Assembly (NCBI GenBank): GCA_013400155.1
Contig: VXBM01001664.1
Coordinates: 25,546 to 89,545 of the forward strand
From: Helopsaltes ochotensis
Taxonomy: Eukaryota > Chordata > Aves > Passeriformes > Locustellidae
Direction: 5' to 3'
Length of the DNA stretch: 64,000 bases
Shown: one piece after another, positions 27,201 through 39,203 of the stretch
Position numbering within the stretch: position 1 is the first letter of the stretch
Layout of the letters: every line of letters begins with the position of its first letter
The notes under the pieces: generated by a model
The model's database searches: none
Seen by the model: the letters and a program-made list of their open reading frames with translations, nothing else
What the model was told of the DNA's origin: nothing
Position numbers and translations under genes: made by a program

Positions 27201-30200
27201 CCTGCTTTTCTGTTGACTTTTTTCAGCTTTTCACATCTGGTAAACAAGACTGAGATCCAATATGCAGAGTTCGATGGCTGTGGTCTTCTTTAAGCATCAC
27301 TTTACACCTAGCCTGATGTTTTCTTTGGGAAGTAATGACAGATAATGAGCTATCAACTTCTGAGCAAGACCCATCTCAGTAAACTAAATCCTTTAAGAAC
27401 AGCAAGTTCAGGAATCTTCCCTTTTCTTGAGACCCTGACAATGTTTATCCATTACTATTTACTGAAGATAACCTTCTCACCAGGGCAGAGCTTTAAGCAA
27501 CATCTGATATCACAAAAAGTTTCTGCCCCTTTGCCCCCACATCCCCTTCTCTTTCTGCTGAGGAGTTTAAATTCCCCCAAGAAGGTAAGAGTGATAGAGG
27601 AATTGAGAGGAACTATCACATTGCTTTGAGAGGCTGTGCACTCATGCTGATTGGCAAACTGTAATCCTGTGTAGTTCTTCAGTAGGTGTGGCATCAACCC
27701 CCCCCCGCCCCCCGGTGGCAGATGCCACCGTGCTCTTCAGACCAGCTGATGTGGAGAGTATTTCTGACAATAGAATTTCCTGTACGCCAGCTGTGCAAAG
27801 CCTGATGCGTGAATTACTGTAACTCGTTAGGGAGGGCTAATTTTCAAGGACAATATGCTCTCTTGATTTCTGCCTCTTTGTTGTATCTTGACTTTACTGG
27901 CTTCCAGTACAGAAGGATTTGAGCTGCTGCTGCTGTCCTCAAAGGAGTGGAGACCACCTGTGTCCCTCACAACACCAAGGTGGAGGCCCATTCTTTAGGT
28001 GGGGGGCTTCAGGTGGTTCTTGTGTGACTTCTCCCTCATGTCCTCTGTACAGGATGCAGGTCTAGGTCTGAGTGGGGAAAGACATTGCTTGTGAGGAAGT
28101 CTGAGCTGTCAGGGAACAGTCTGTATTCCTCCATGACAAAAACAGCCAATGCATTGCTACACAAGCCACCAAAATGGCCATGGAGTCCAAGGCAAGCTGC
28201 TGGGTGCTCTGTCCCCAGGCAGCTGTGGTTAGGATAGGGTGTAGGGGTCTTAAGCAGTGAGCTGGGACACTTAGTTCTTTAAGATGAAACATGAACAACC
28301 TCATTGTAAAGGGTCTTTTGGGCTTTCCCATTTGGGCAGGCAAGCCCTTCAGCTGCTGCCATGCTGAAGTTTCTTCATATGTCCGGTATCAACTCTCACA
28401 CCTCCAACCAGAAAGGTGTACTCTTAGCAAAGGCTGTAGAGCTGCCAAAACTGGTGCAGTTTTTTTGTCATGCCAGCAGTAAGATTAGAGATATGGAGGA
28501 AGAGAGGGTGAGTTGCCTCTGTTCCTGTGAAATGTGTGCAGTGATCCTCCGTAACTGTAGGTCATCATTGAAATTTGTGCTGTGCTTTTGGGGCAGATTT
28601 ATGTAGCTCTTCACAGTTTACTGTGTACTCACAGGAATGAAGATGCCTGTATGGCTTGGCCTGGCTGCTACAGTCCAGGCCCGATCTGTTTGGAGGCAAG
28701 ACTGAATCTATTTCATCCGAGGCACATTGCAAGGAGGACAGAAGAGATCTGTATGGACCTGAGGGTAGCATGCAGCGCAAGTTACAGCAGGAGTACAGGC
28801 TGCAGGAGTACAGCAGAGAGAGGAAGATCGGCTTTTTTCTCACGTCTCACCCAGCAGGCTGGTGTTTTCTCCCCAGAAGCCAGTTACCCTCTGCTGGTTT
28901 GTGTTTGGATGAAAATCAAACAGCAAAGATTGCAAAGCCTCTTTGATGTGCTTAGTCTACATTGAGGCAGAGCTACCTGACCAGCTCAGGAGGCTGTTAC
29001 ATTTCCTGACTGCTATCTCGACTGTCCGGTCATTGTTTCAAAGTCTGGAAAAGGGCATAATGCTTTAATGATAAATAAATAATCAAGCAGATGCTGTCCA
29101 ATAGCTTAAAAATAGGCTATTCCCATGGAAGTGCTTTCAGCTGGACTGGCTGTGATTGTACATATGACATTCTCCTGGCATGACTTAGCAGTCATGGCTG
29201 TAGAAATCCCATATTTTCAGCATGTAAATGTTGTCTGGTTGTTAGCATCCACTAGGAGTTCTCTAAAGCCAAACAAATAGGAAATGATGACTTTGGAGTC
29301 AAGTGGATTATGATAAACCCCAGCCCGCACGCAAACCTTTGTTCAGACATAAAGTGGTTTCAGTTTGGTTTTGTTCCATTTACTTTAAAATCTAACAGAC
29401 GTCCTTTGCTAGATAGCCACTGCTCAGTTTGATGTAACTTGCCTGAGTGTCTGCATGGAGTTTTTATTTTAGTCGAGTGCAGTTTGTACCAACAAAGTGA
29501 ATTTACAAACATGAGATGTGAGTGAATGTTGCTATTCACCCTCCCAGAATTAATGGTATGTTATGTGCTTTCATACTGGGTTGCATACACAGTGATTTGG
29601 ATCCAAAGAGGTAAGTCTAGCTGTAGTGGGGACAGCATGATTTCAAGTCTGGTGGAATTTGTACCTTTCTGTAAAAGACAGATGGTTGTGCTGGGGGAGG
29701 GAAGTTGCACCTGTTTGTTTCCACATCTGCTCAGTAATCCCAAAATTTGGTTTACATAGTCTCAGCACATTGAGTATGCTTACTCATGTGTGAGTTTCAT
29801 AGTGTTGGCAAATACTTTCAGTTCTGGAGTGCCTTTGATGGTTTTTGAGGCAAATGCCCAGGAGGCGATAATTACACAGAGAGTAACCAGAGATTAGAAA
29901 ATAACACTTGCATGAGTAATTTTTGAAAAACATCAAAGCAATACATCGGAGCTTACTTCTTTTAAAAATAAAAATAATAAACCAGTAGGTAGTTGGAAAG
30001 CTTGTTAAAGTTGTCCAGTTCTGCTGTGAAACCAGTGGTAGCATGAGTGTAAGCAGGAAGAGATGTGCTCAGAAGAGATGATAGTGCTTTACTTGTCAGG
30101 TGCTGAGAGAGGACTGTTCCCTGCACAGAGGACTATACAGATCCGTGCCTCACCAAGGGTGCCCACAGGCATCTCAAGTTCAGCCTGGGGAGTTTCCACC

Positions 30201-31196
30201 CCAGCCAAGTCTTTCCTTGGCTTCCTGCCCTTCTGGGGCTTGGTGGCTGCTGTCTGCAGTGGCTGGAGCAGCCAACTAAAGGTACAGAGATTCTTCATCT
30301 GTTTGGCTTCAGAGACACCTGTTGGTCCAAAGTGCTCTCTTGTCCCTTTCAAGTGGCTGCCATCGTCATGGGCTGTGCATCGGCTGAGGCATGGGGCAGT
30401 TCGATTGCAGCCAGTGTCTGGGTCCTTGCGAGAGCCCTGCTGTGCTGGAGGTGGGGAGGCAGACACATCTGGAGGGTGGTCTTCTCTGATCTTCTTTCTT
30501 TATGGGCAACACAAAGGTCCCTAGAGGTAGGAGCTGTGGCAGCCAGATGGTTTTCCTTGAGGTAAAGGGGAAGGCTGAGGAGGAAGAAATGCTGGCAGCA
30601 CCCTGCCTGTGGAGGCATTCAGCTGTGAGAGGCCGAGAGCTGAGTGGCTTCCCACATCCACCAACAGCCACCACTCTTCCCTGGCCTTCTCCAGAGAGCC
30701 ATTCCTGCTTGAAATAGGTGTGGTGTCTGAGAGGAGACACAAAGCAGGAAACAACAGCCTGTGACTGTTTCTGCAGATGATGAAAGAAGGGCAAACAAGG
30801 CAAAGCCATGCTTAATTTAGGTGGGTGGCTGAGGAGCTACAGGGATAGGAGCCTGTCAGGCCCTGGGGCTCTGTGGTGGTCAGGCAAACTGTCATCTAAG
30901 GGAGCAAGATTGCCCCTGCTTCACCTTGCCCCTTTGTATCATCTATATTAATCAAGTCAAAACCTCATTGACTTAAACATGCTGAGTCCATTTCCTCCGA
31001 GCAGTCAAGATCCAAGGTGTGAGTACCTGTGGAGCTGTAGGAGGCATGGGTTGGTGATGTCTAGACTGGCAGGCTCAGAGCAGGAGCAGCTTCAGAGAGC
31101 CATCAGCAGGTGGCTGTGTGTCTGTGACCTTCTCATGGGATGAAAAGAGAACTTACCAGGAACTCTGTCTTTTCCTCCCTTCTCCCCCTCCCTCAG
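21243..31196. other. Non-coding, immediately upstream of exon A
   Basis: No exon with TIKI similarity is found. It contains short homopolymers (22052-22064, 26267-26287) and a C-run near 27699-27714. A moderately GC-rich stretch at 30090-30720 carries several overlapping short frames on both strands but none I recognise. Confidence 0.55.
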
Positions 31197-31343
31197 GTGG
31201 TCTTTGCTTTGAATCAGACTCTCTTGCAGCAGGAGAGCCTCCGAGCAGGCAGTTTCCAGATCCCCTATACGACAGAAGACCTTATCAAGCATTACAACTG
31301 TGGGGACCTCAGCTCCATCATCTTCAACCATGACACTTCTCAA
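31197..31343 (+). CDS. TRABD2A: TIKI metalloprotease, internal exon A (TraB domain, middle part)
   Basis: This 147-bp exon is phase 0 at both ends and encodes 49 residues beginning VVFALNQTLLQQ and containing YTTEDLIKHYNCGDLSS. A strong pyrimidine tract ending CCTCAG at 31191-31196 precedes it, and the donor GTGAGT starts at 31344. Together with the next exon's GTC the join reads SQ-VPNF. NQT is an N-glycosylation sequon, as expected for a secretory-pathway ectodomain. The segment is the helical middle of the TraB-like catalytic domain and lies between the two GxxH metal-site motifs. The upstream exon needed to open the frame was not found between 1 and 31196, so the preceding intron is at least 31 kb or a gap in my recognition. 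The exon itself is unambiguous for the TIKI family. Confidence 0.93.
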
Positions 31344-33480
31344 GTGAGTCTTCCCACGGCAGCCCTTGTACTACACGCATCTCCCTGTAGTGCCAACCCT
31401 TGTAAAACGTGTGCTCATCTCTCCTCAGGCAGGCCCTGTCTGGGTGAGGGCCAGGGGCATGTTGCTGGCTCCCTGGCACATTTGCTTTCCTGAGCCTTCT
31501 GTTCCAGAAGTCTGCTCCACTTCAACCCCTCTCTTGCACACAAGCAGCAAAGGTGCACTTGGCTTTCCCTTTTGGATGAGTGCCGTGTTCGCTTTAGCAT
31601 CAAAGCTCTATGAGTTAATAATTTATTTTCGTAAGGATCCTGTGGAATTAAACTAGCCTAGGAATGACCAAACTTAACACCAACAGAGAGCAGGCTCTCT
31701 TGTGGGAATAGGAACAGAGAAATGCACTCATGGCTTGGGTGCTTGTGTAAGGCTGGGTGAGTTACAAGCTTTTTAATGTCCCTATCAGTATGATTGTGGC
31801 CCAAAGAAGAGAAATAGCATGAAACAAAGAAGAGCTAGATTTAGACTGAATGCGAAGGAAAAGAGACCTGAGACCTCGCAAGACTTGGGTTTATGGAGAT
31901 GGCTTCCTAAGCAGCGCAATGGAATGCAACACTGATCTTTAAACCATGAGAAAATGCCCAGCAGGGACCAATCTGGCCTGTTGGGGCTATTAGATTAACT
32001 AACCTCTGGCTAAAGACGTCAGGCCTCTTTCTTCTTGTCTGTGAGGTATTGCCTGGCAATTGGTGCACATCAGTGAAAACACAGGCTCTATCCTTGGAGT
32101 GCTGAAAAGACAGGTGTTGATACCTGACCTTTCTGTGCTGAATAACCATTTTGCTGTGGCCTTTTGATACATACGGTGCAGTGCTGCAGAGCTGCAGAGT
32201 CAACCCTTGCTTCTCTGGTGCCAAGCTTTGCGCGTGTGCTGCTGCCTTCCTGTCCCGCACACCCACCCTCCTGCAGGTGCAGGCATCCTGGTCATTGATA
32301 CTGCCTAGCTTTTACACCCTGCATTCCATGCAGAGGCTTCAAAGGGTTTCTCAGAGGAGAGCAGCACTTTAAGAGGATGCAGGTGTTGCATCACTATCCT
32401 GTGGAGATGTTACAGACTGAGGACATTGCTCTAAGGTCCTTGGAGAGAGCAGCTCTTTCTGAGACATGCATGTTGCCAAGGGAACAACTGTCCTTTGCTT
32501 AATGTGAGGGGCTCCACCTCAGGTCTCTCCTTGGCAGCAGATAGTTTGTAACACTGTCAGTTTACATTTTAAGCAGAACTTCTCAGTAAGTTGTATTTGA
32601 CTCCACGCTTGCCCAGTAGAGGATTACCTGAGGGCTAACTACCCTTTGGAAATATTCCATAATAGTCTCTGAGTGGCTCCAAAGTCTCTTCATCTGCTGC
32701 AGCCTTGCAAGGGAAAGCACCTGGCTTATTAGTGGCCCTGCTCTCCAGAAATCACCACTTGCAGGCTCTTTAGTTAACCGTCCCCATAACTGAATGCCTA
32801 AAGCTACTTGTCAAGAAGCCAGGATTGCTGCAACAATTGCAGACCCACGTTTTCTCGTCACTGGCAAGAGGTCAGGGTAGTGTGCAGCCACAGCTGTCCT
32901 TGGGAGCCTCAGGGGAGGAAGCCAGCGTTTTAAAAGATACCGTCAGGACAGGGCAACTGGGACGGTAACGCATTCTTTCCTGACAAAATCTGGCCCTTTT
33001 AAAGTTTAGGGATTTTTTTTTTTTAACTATTTCAAATTGCACAGTTATTCCTTGGCAGCCTGAGGGCTCTAATACCAGTCAAATTCTCATAGAAGAGCAT
33101 AATTATCATAGTTATGTCATACCTATGGCAGTTTAAGAAAGAGGTATGTAGCTAAAGGCAGTTAGGGGAAAATACTGTCTTCAACTGAGCAATGGGATTT
33201 AGGATCTTCAGTGTTGCAAAATGAAAGTATTTGTTGACTTTGAATCAAAAAAAAGTCCATCTGGCTAGCTTATGAAATGATACTTTGACAGAAATGAAGC
33301 AGCATGTATTGTTAGAAGTTTGCTACTTTTTTTTTTAGCTTGCTTTGGGTTTTGTACTACTGGCTGTGTCTTGAAGAATGAGGCAGTTGCTATTCCCTGC
33401 GTGGAGAAGAAATGCCTGTGCATGATGGCTGGCTGTGAAATAAATTCCCCTTTCATGAAGGCTTCTTTTTTCTACCTTAG
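31344..33480 (+). other. Intron between exons A and B (2137 bp)
   Basis: GTGAGT donor and TTAG acceptor. Apart from a short T-run near 33009-33025, I see no recognisable repeat, RNA gene or coding sequence. Confidence 0.85.
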
Positions 33481-33655
33481 GTCCCAAATTTCATTAATGC
33501 TACACTTCCAGCCCATGAACGCATTACTGCCCAAGAAATAGACAGCTACTTCCGGCAGGAGCTCATCTACAAACGAAATGAGCGAATGGGCAGGAGGGTG
33601 AAGGACCTGCTGGAAGAGCACCCAGACAAGAGTTTCTTCTTTGCATTTGGAGCTG
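33481..33655 (+). CDS. TRABD2A: TIKI metalloprotease, internal exon B (up to catalytic GAG-H)
   Basis: This 175-bp exon enters in phase 0 and leaves after the first base of a Gly codon. It encodes VPNFINATLPAHERITAQEI, then DSYFRQELIYKRNERMGRR, and ends DKSFFFAFGAG. The acceptor is TCTACCTTAG at 33471-33480 and the donor is GTATGT at 33656. NAT is a glycosylation sequon. The end of the exon builds the strand leading to the second GxxH motif; the final Gly codon (G|GT) is split across the next intron and the metal-binding His is the first full codon of the following exon. ITAQEIDSYFRQELIYKRNER is highly typical of the family. I see no frameshift or internal stop. Confidence 0.95.
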
Positions 33656-35825
33656 GTATGTGACTGTGGTGCCATTCAACTGAGCTCATCGTTCCTGTGT
33701 CCTTTAGAAGCATTTTGCAAATGCTTGTCTCAGTTTAAAGAGGGGTCAGTATTCTTACCATAGTGGACACGGAACTCAACTTTTCACTGATAGTTGTACC
33801 CTGGTAGAAAAACCTTCTCAGTGTAGGAGACTGTTTTTCTTCAGTGTGCAAAGAGCTCACAGTGCATGTGCTTACTGCAGTATCTGTTAATTACAGACAT
33901 ATTTGTTGTACGCAGAGGCAAAGATACTGAGTCAATTACAGTGCATGCACAGGAGGAACAGGTCATAGACAGGCACATGTGTTTATTGTCCAAGCAACCA
34001 ATGCAAGAAGAAAGGAGGAATAGGGAGCTGAAAGGCAGCACATCTGAGGCTGCACCAGTGCTTGAATTAACCTTTCAAGGACATGTTCAAAAGAAGTATA
34101 TGCCAAATTGTGTAAATCTAAGGGACTCAATACATGCAAGGGAAGAAGCAAGCCACAATTTTGCCTTTCTCTTCCTCCTGCGGCTCTTTACCTCTTTCAC
34201 TGTGCTTCCACAAAAAAATTGTGACTGCTACTATTTTGGAGCAGCACAGTGGGCTCAGCTGGGGAAAACCTACTCCATTCTCTGCCTCTTAGCAGTCAGC
34301 AGGACTCTACAGGCACATCCAGCAGCACATCCAACTCAATAAGGTTAGCATCTGCACTTCAGACTAGGGCTAGATGGAGGGTATGAACACGACTGTTTTG
34401 CTATGACTCCCTTCCTTTGTTCTAGCCCCAGGGACAGGAAGAAGTTAAGATCAGTGTTAGACAGGACAGGTACTAATTCCTAGGGAAGTATCACATCCCC
34501 TCTGCCATGAGCTGTATGGCCTTTGGGAAAGGCGGAAAACTGAGACTGGTGTGAGTCAGTATCTGTGTGTGGTTTTTCAGTCTCAGTGCATACTGCTTTG
34601 GTGAGGATGAAGGATCTAGATAAGGCAAGGAAAATATTTACTTAAACACCAAAAGCATTTGTATTCAGAGTCTATGAGAATTTCTGTACTTGCAGCAGTG
34701 AGTTGTGGTTACAAACTTAGCATAACACGGGCCCAGTGTGTGAGCCGGCACGTCAGGAAAGATGGCTGACCATGTTTGTTCAGATGGGTGTGAAGATTGT
34801 AACCTGCTGTCTTCCTGCAGTACCACTGCTCTATGCAACTTTCTGTCACAAAGAATGGGGAAGCAGGTCCTGGTTGTGTAGATTCTGGTTGTGTCTTTCT
34901 GTAGGGTAAGACCAGGGCATTGCTGCACTCCACTGCTGAAGTTCTGAGCACATTTGAACCTGCTGCACTGATGTTCAGATGAAAGCATGAGCCAGCCCCA
35001 AGTCCAAGTTGTGTGTATTGCAGGTACTCTTCTGTCAGGAGGCCAGTTGCAGATACTTGGGCTTAGGTTACTGCATCACAGCTGGAGTGATGAGCAGCCC
35101 GTGTAAGCAGACATACATGTTGCTCTGACATCTTCCAAGAACAAGATCCTTTGATTGGAGACAGCTTCTTCCCCTCCTTGCACACGCTCTGAATCCCAGT
35201 ATCTGCTAATCACATCTTCAGATGGTTTTGTGTCATTTGTTTCCCCTCCCATCAATTTCTTTCTATTCCTGCCCTTCTGCCCCAGACTGTCGTCATTGTC
35301 GTTGGTGTGCACAGCACTGCCCCAGAGTCCAGAAGCACTGCAGGAGCAGGACAAATCCCTGTCCTTCTTAATTTCTTAGCTTTCTTGTTCTCAGCTTTCA
35401 TGACAGTATTAAAATCCTTTCCCAGGCTTCCTGTAATCTTGCTTTTCTTTTTCCTTTTTTTCACCCTTTTTCTGTATTCTGATTTCCAACATTTCTACAC
35501 TGCAGCACTCCTGGGAGCCTTGTGCCTAAATGAACACCCTCGATCTTTGGCTTATGTGTACATGGCTTGATCTCCAAGCACCCAGTGTGCTCTTCTCATG
35601 CTTTTCCATCATACTTTTGAACCCAGACAGCTTCCCTGTTTTTTCTGGGGACTTTGGACTGATTTTGAAATTGTCTCTAATTACTCTCTGGCTTTGATAC
35701 CAGTCTGTTCTCTGTTCTCATTTGCTCTTCCAAACAGTTCTGTTCAAAGGATAGTGCCAGCCTCCCACATTTAGCAGCACAATTCTTGATTACGTCCTTG
35801 TTTGACTGCATGAGGTTTTTTGGTG

Positions 35826-35865
35826 GGTTTTTGTTTGTTTGTTTTGTTTGTTTCATTTGTTTCTT
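35826..35865 (+). repeat. (GTTT)n-like tract
   Basis: An imperfect run of TTTG/GTTT units follows a T-rich stretch in the 13.3-kb intron. Confidence 0.75.
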
Positions 35866-36983
35866 ATTAAGCATCTATTGTTTCTTCTTAAGCATCTAAA
35901 TGAGAAGTAGCATCACAGGAGATATTGTAGAAAACAGATCAACTTCTACAGAATTCTGAGGTTTCCTGAGTGCATATTGCAATTATGAATGCAGTCTTTC
36001 ATTGTTTTCCAGCAAGCTAATTCAGCCTTTTGCTTATGCAGATTGCTGTATGTGATAGATAATTATGTGGAAGAGTTATTTTTATGCTAGCAAGCAACGA
36101 AGATGAACAAATATCTTGTGATCAGTTTTAAGCATTGCTTGGTATTGTACTGCTCTTAATTACTGTGAAAATGTTCCAGGAAAGTGCTCATACAAGGCAG
36201 GTTAGAATGAGTAGCAGGAAAAGAGAAGAAAAAGAAACGGCTATAGCTGCATGGCTATAGATATTGACTTCTTACATGGAATTACGTGTGGTAATTTGGG
36301 CTATAATCAACTTGATCATTAAATTCAGCACATTTTATGCCTTTTTTTAAATCAATCAGGCAGACTCTCCCTATAATCGGTCAAAAATGCTCCACAGTCA
36401 GAGCTCATTTCTGGAACTATTTTTGTTTGCAAGTAATTTGCACCAAAGTGGAGAACTAAAAAATAACAGATTTTGCTGAAAAGATCCAAAACACTTTGCT
36501 TCTGGCCAGAGTGCAAACAAGGGAAGTTTCAAGCCCAAATAAGTCTCTTTGAGGGAATTAGAGGAAAGCATGGGAAGAGAGAATTGGCAATGTCAGCAGC
36601 ATTCCACTATGTTCAGTTAAGATTTATATTAACTGTGGACAGCCTTTATGTATGGAGGCACCTGGTTTACAAGCCAGGCTTACTCCCTGTTGCCAGTAGT
36701 GGAACTTGTGAAGCAAAGCCAGCTATAATCTTTCACCAGCAGTCTTCCATCCGTATGCATTTTTAGTTTCTCTGAATTCTTGAGGGGCACATTCAGGATC
36801 TGGATGCTAAGCCAATGCAAGTGATGGCACATGTTTCCAGCCAGCCAGGTAATGCCATAGGTTTCTGGTTTGTCTAGGAGGGCAACATTGACGTAGCGAG
36901 AACTGTGTTGTCCTGCTGTGCTATGGAGAATTTTACCACTTGTCCAGGTTTTACAAGGGAGTTGCATCCTGGCTAAACCTTCC

Positions 36984-38320
36984 TAGAGTCACGGGATAGT
37001 TGATACTGGCAGAGAGCTCTGGAAATTCTCTGATTCATTCCTCTGCTCAGAGCAGGATCATATAGAGAGAGCAGTTTTCCTAGGACTGGAATATGGGCAA
37101 GGATGAAGAGTCCAGAATCTCTCTGGGTAATCTCTTCTAGTGTTAATCACTAAAGATGCTTTTTCTTATGTTTAAGTGGGCTTTCCTGTGTATTACTTTT
37201 TGTCCATTGCCTCTTGTCGTTTGGGACATCACTGCTGGGAAAAGTTTGGCTCTATCTATTTTGCAACGTCTTATCAGGTATTTATGCATAAGTTATGGCC
37301 CCCAAGCCTTCTCTTGTCCAGGTGGAATAGTCTCAGCCTCTCCTAGTATGGCACATGTTCTAATTGTTTCATCATCTTTGTGGTCCTTTGCAGCACTCTC
37401 TCCCAGTATGTCCTCATCTCTTTTTAACTGGCAAGCTCAGAGATACACACAGGATGGACCCAGATACGTGTTAACAGGGCTGAGGAGCAGGGAAGGATCA
37501 CCCCCCTCAATCTGCTGGCAGCACTTCTCACATAGCCCAGGAGGCCTTTGGCTGCCTTTGCCACAAGGACACATTGCTGGCTTAAGGCCTACTTGATGAC
37601 CACCAAGATGCCACATCTTTTTCTGCCAAACTAGTCTTCAGCCAGTTAATGCTCTGCCTGTCATGGTGCCTGGAGGTATTCCTGCCCAGGTGCAGATTTG
37701 CTGCACCTTTGATTTGCTGAACTGTATGAACCAAGTTACCCCTCATCATAAATCCATACTGCCCGGTCCCAAACATCTGCTTATCCCTGACACATTTGGA
37801 AATAGTTTGCAGGCTAATTTGCCCCACCACCTCCCCCAGGAACAGAGATGTGGCTGAGCAGTTTGTAATTCCCCAGATCCTTCTTCATGCCTTCTTGAAG
37901 ACAAGATTTATACTTACTTTCTTTCAGTCCTCAGGGACCTTCCTCATTTGCCATGATCTTTTGAAGGTAATTGAGAGTGGCCTCTAGTGATATTAAGCAA
38001 GCTCAGACAGTTTCTCTGGATGTATCCCATCGGGATTTGAACATGGCTGGTGTATTTGAATCTTCCTTAACCTGATCCTTCTCCACCCATAGTGAACCTT
38101 CTTTGCCCTGCACTTTCCCCCTAGTCATAGGAATCAGAGATTCCTGAAGGTTGATTTGACCACTAAATAATGTAACAAAGACATTTAGTACCTGGCCTTT
38201 TCCACATTCTTTGTCATCAGGTCTTCTGCCCCCTTCAGTGCTTGGATTATATTTATCTAGTCTACATTTTACGGCTGATGTGCCAGTTGAGGCATTCCAT
38301 GTTCCCATTGATGTTTCTAA
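36984..38320 (-). mobile_element. CR1 LINE, old antisense copy (~1.3 kb)
   Basis: The + strand begins with the reverse complement of a CR1 3' end (GAGTCACGGGATAGTTGATA, CTGCTCAGAGCAGG) and proceeds through the 3' UTR/ORF2 end. Read on the minus strand, 37790-38050 translates with stops to a reverse-transcriptase segment: NPDGIHPEKLSELA, RPLSITFKRSW, then VFKKA and GQISLQTISK. Many stops and an apparent internal deletion near 37750 mark it as ancient and inactive. The 5' limit is approximate. Confidence 0.8.
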
Positions 38321-39168
38321 CCAGATTCAACTCCAGATGGGTTTTTCTTCAGCATGGTAATTTTACTCCATTTTATTCCTTTAGCTTACTTATGGTTTCT
38401 GTTGAAAGGGTTGAAGAATAAGAGAGAGAGAAAAAAAATGTTAGGGTTTTTATTATGTAGGAGGAAGCATACTTAGTGGCTTGAGATCTTGACTTTATTT
38501 TGACAGACAAGACCTCTGATTAAGCCAGGTTCTAGGAGCCAAGTTTAAATTCCCTCTAGTTTCTCCTGCCTCTTTGAACAGTTAAGAAACTCCAAAGTGT
38601 CAGTTCATGAATAAGAAGTACAGAGGGATCTAAGATTCCTTATATCCCTATGGAAGAAATTACTGACTTCAGTGAGAAAGGTTGGCTGATTTGACAACCT
38701 CAGAAGCTGCTTCTCTTAATCTTGAGAACACTGGAAAATTCCTTTTTCTCTTAGAGTTATTTTTCCTTGTTGCTCCTGAAAAAACATCATTCTGAAGCTT
38801 TAAAGTACAGTGGACGTTGGTAAGCCGCCATTAACACAAAAGAAAAAAGGATGTTGATGAGAACTCCTTCAGCAACCATTTCTTCTAATTACTAAAGGAA
38901 ATAACATATGTGTTTATTTGGCATTAGAGAGACTGTGGAGTCAAACCTCCAGGGAGTGACTGTTTTTTTTCCCAGACAGAATGTGTTACCACCAATGGTT
39001 ACCCCAGTCTGCTGTAGTCTACCAAATGGCGTCCTTCAGCTTCTCTAGGTTTTGAAGCAATCCTTGTCATGTCAGAGGTCAGTGTTGTGTCAGCCTAGGT
39101 GCCACAGGCGTTGCATATAGGCATGTCTAAACCCTTTTCCATCAATCCTTATGTCATAAAAAGCACCC

Positions 39169-39203
39169 TCCCCCCCCCAAANAAAAAAAAAAAAAAAAAA
39201 AAA
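39169..39203. repeat. C-run / A-run with ambiguous base
   Basis: A run of C is followed by an A-run interrupted by an N at 39182, an unresolved base in a homopolymer. The ambiguity looks like a sequencing limit rather than biology. Confidence 0.9.

Noticed and set aside
28582..28965. Overlapping + strand frames, one reading MQRKLQQEYRLQEYSRERK
   Set aside because: It looks somewhat helix-like, but I recognise no family and competing frames are equally open. Not enough to call a gene.
30063..30809. Several overlapping frames of 77-153 residues on both strands
   Set aside because: The region is moderately GC-rich, which lowers stop frequency. No frame resembles a known protein or shows a clear exon structure.
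33866..34342. 158-residue + strand frame in the intron after exon B
   Set aside because: No homology recognised, no splice context, not in the TIKI product.
39169..39203. Poly(A) run as a retroposed gene tail
   Set aside because: No processed coding sequence precedes it on either strand, and the N suggests an unresolved homopolymer.
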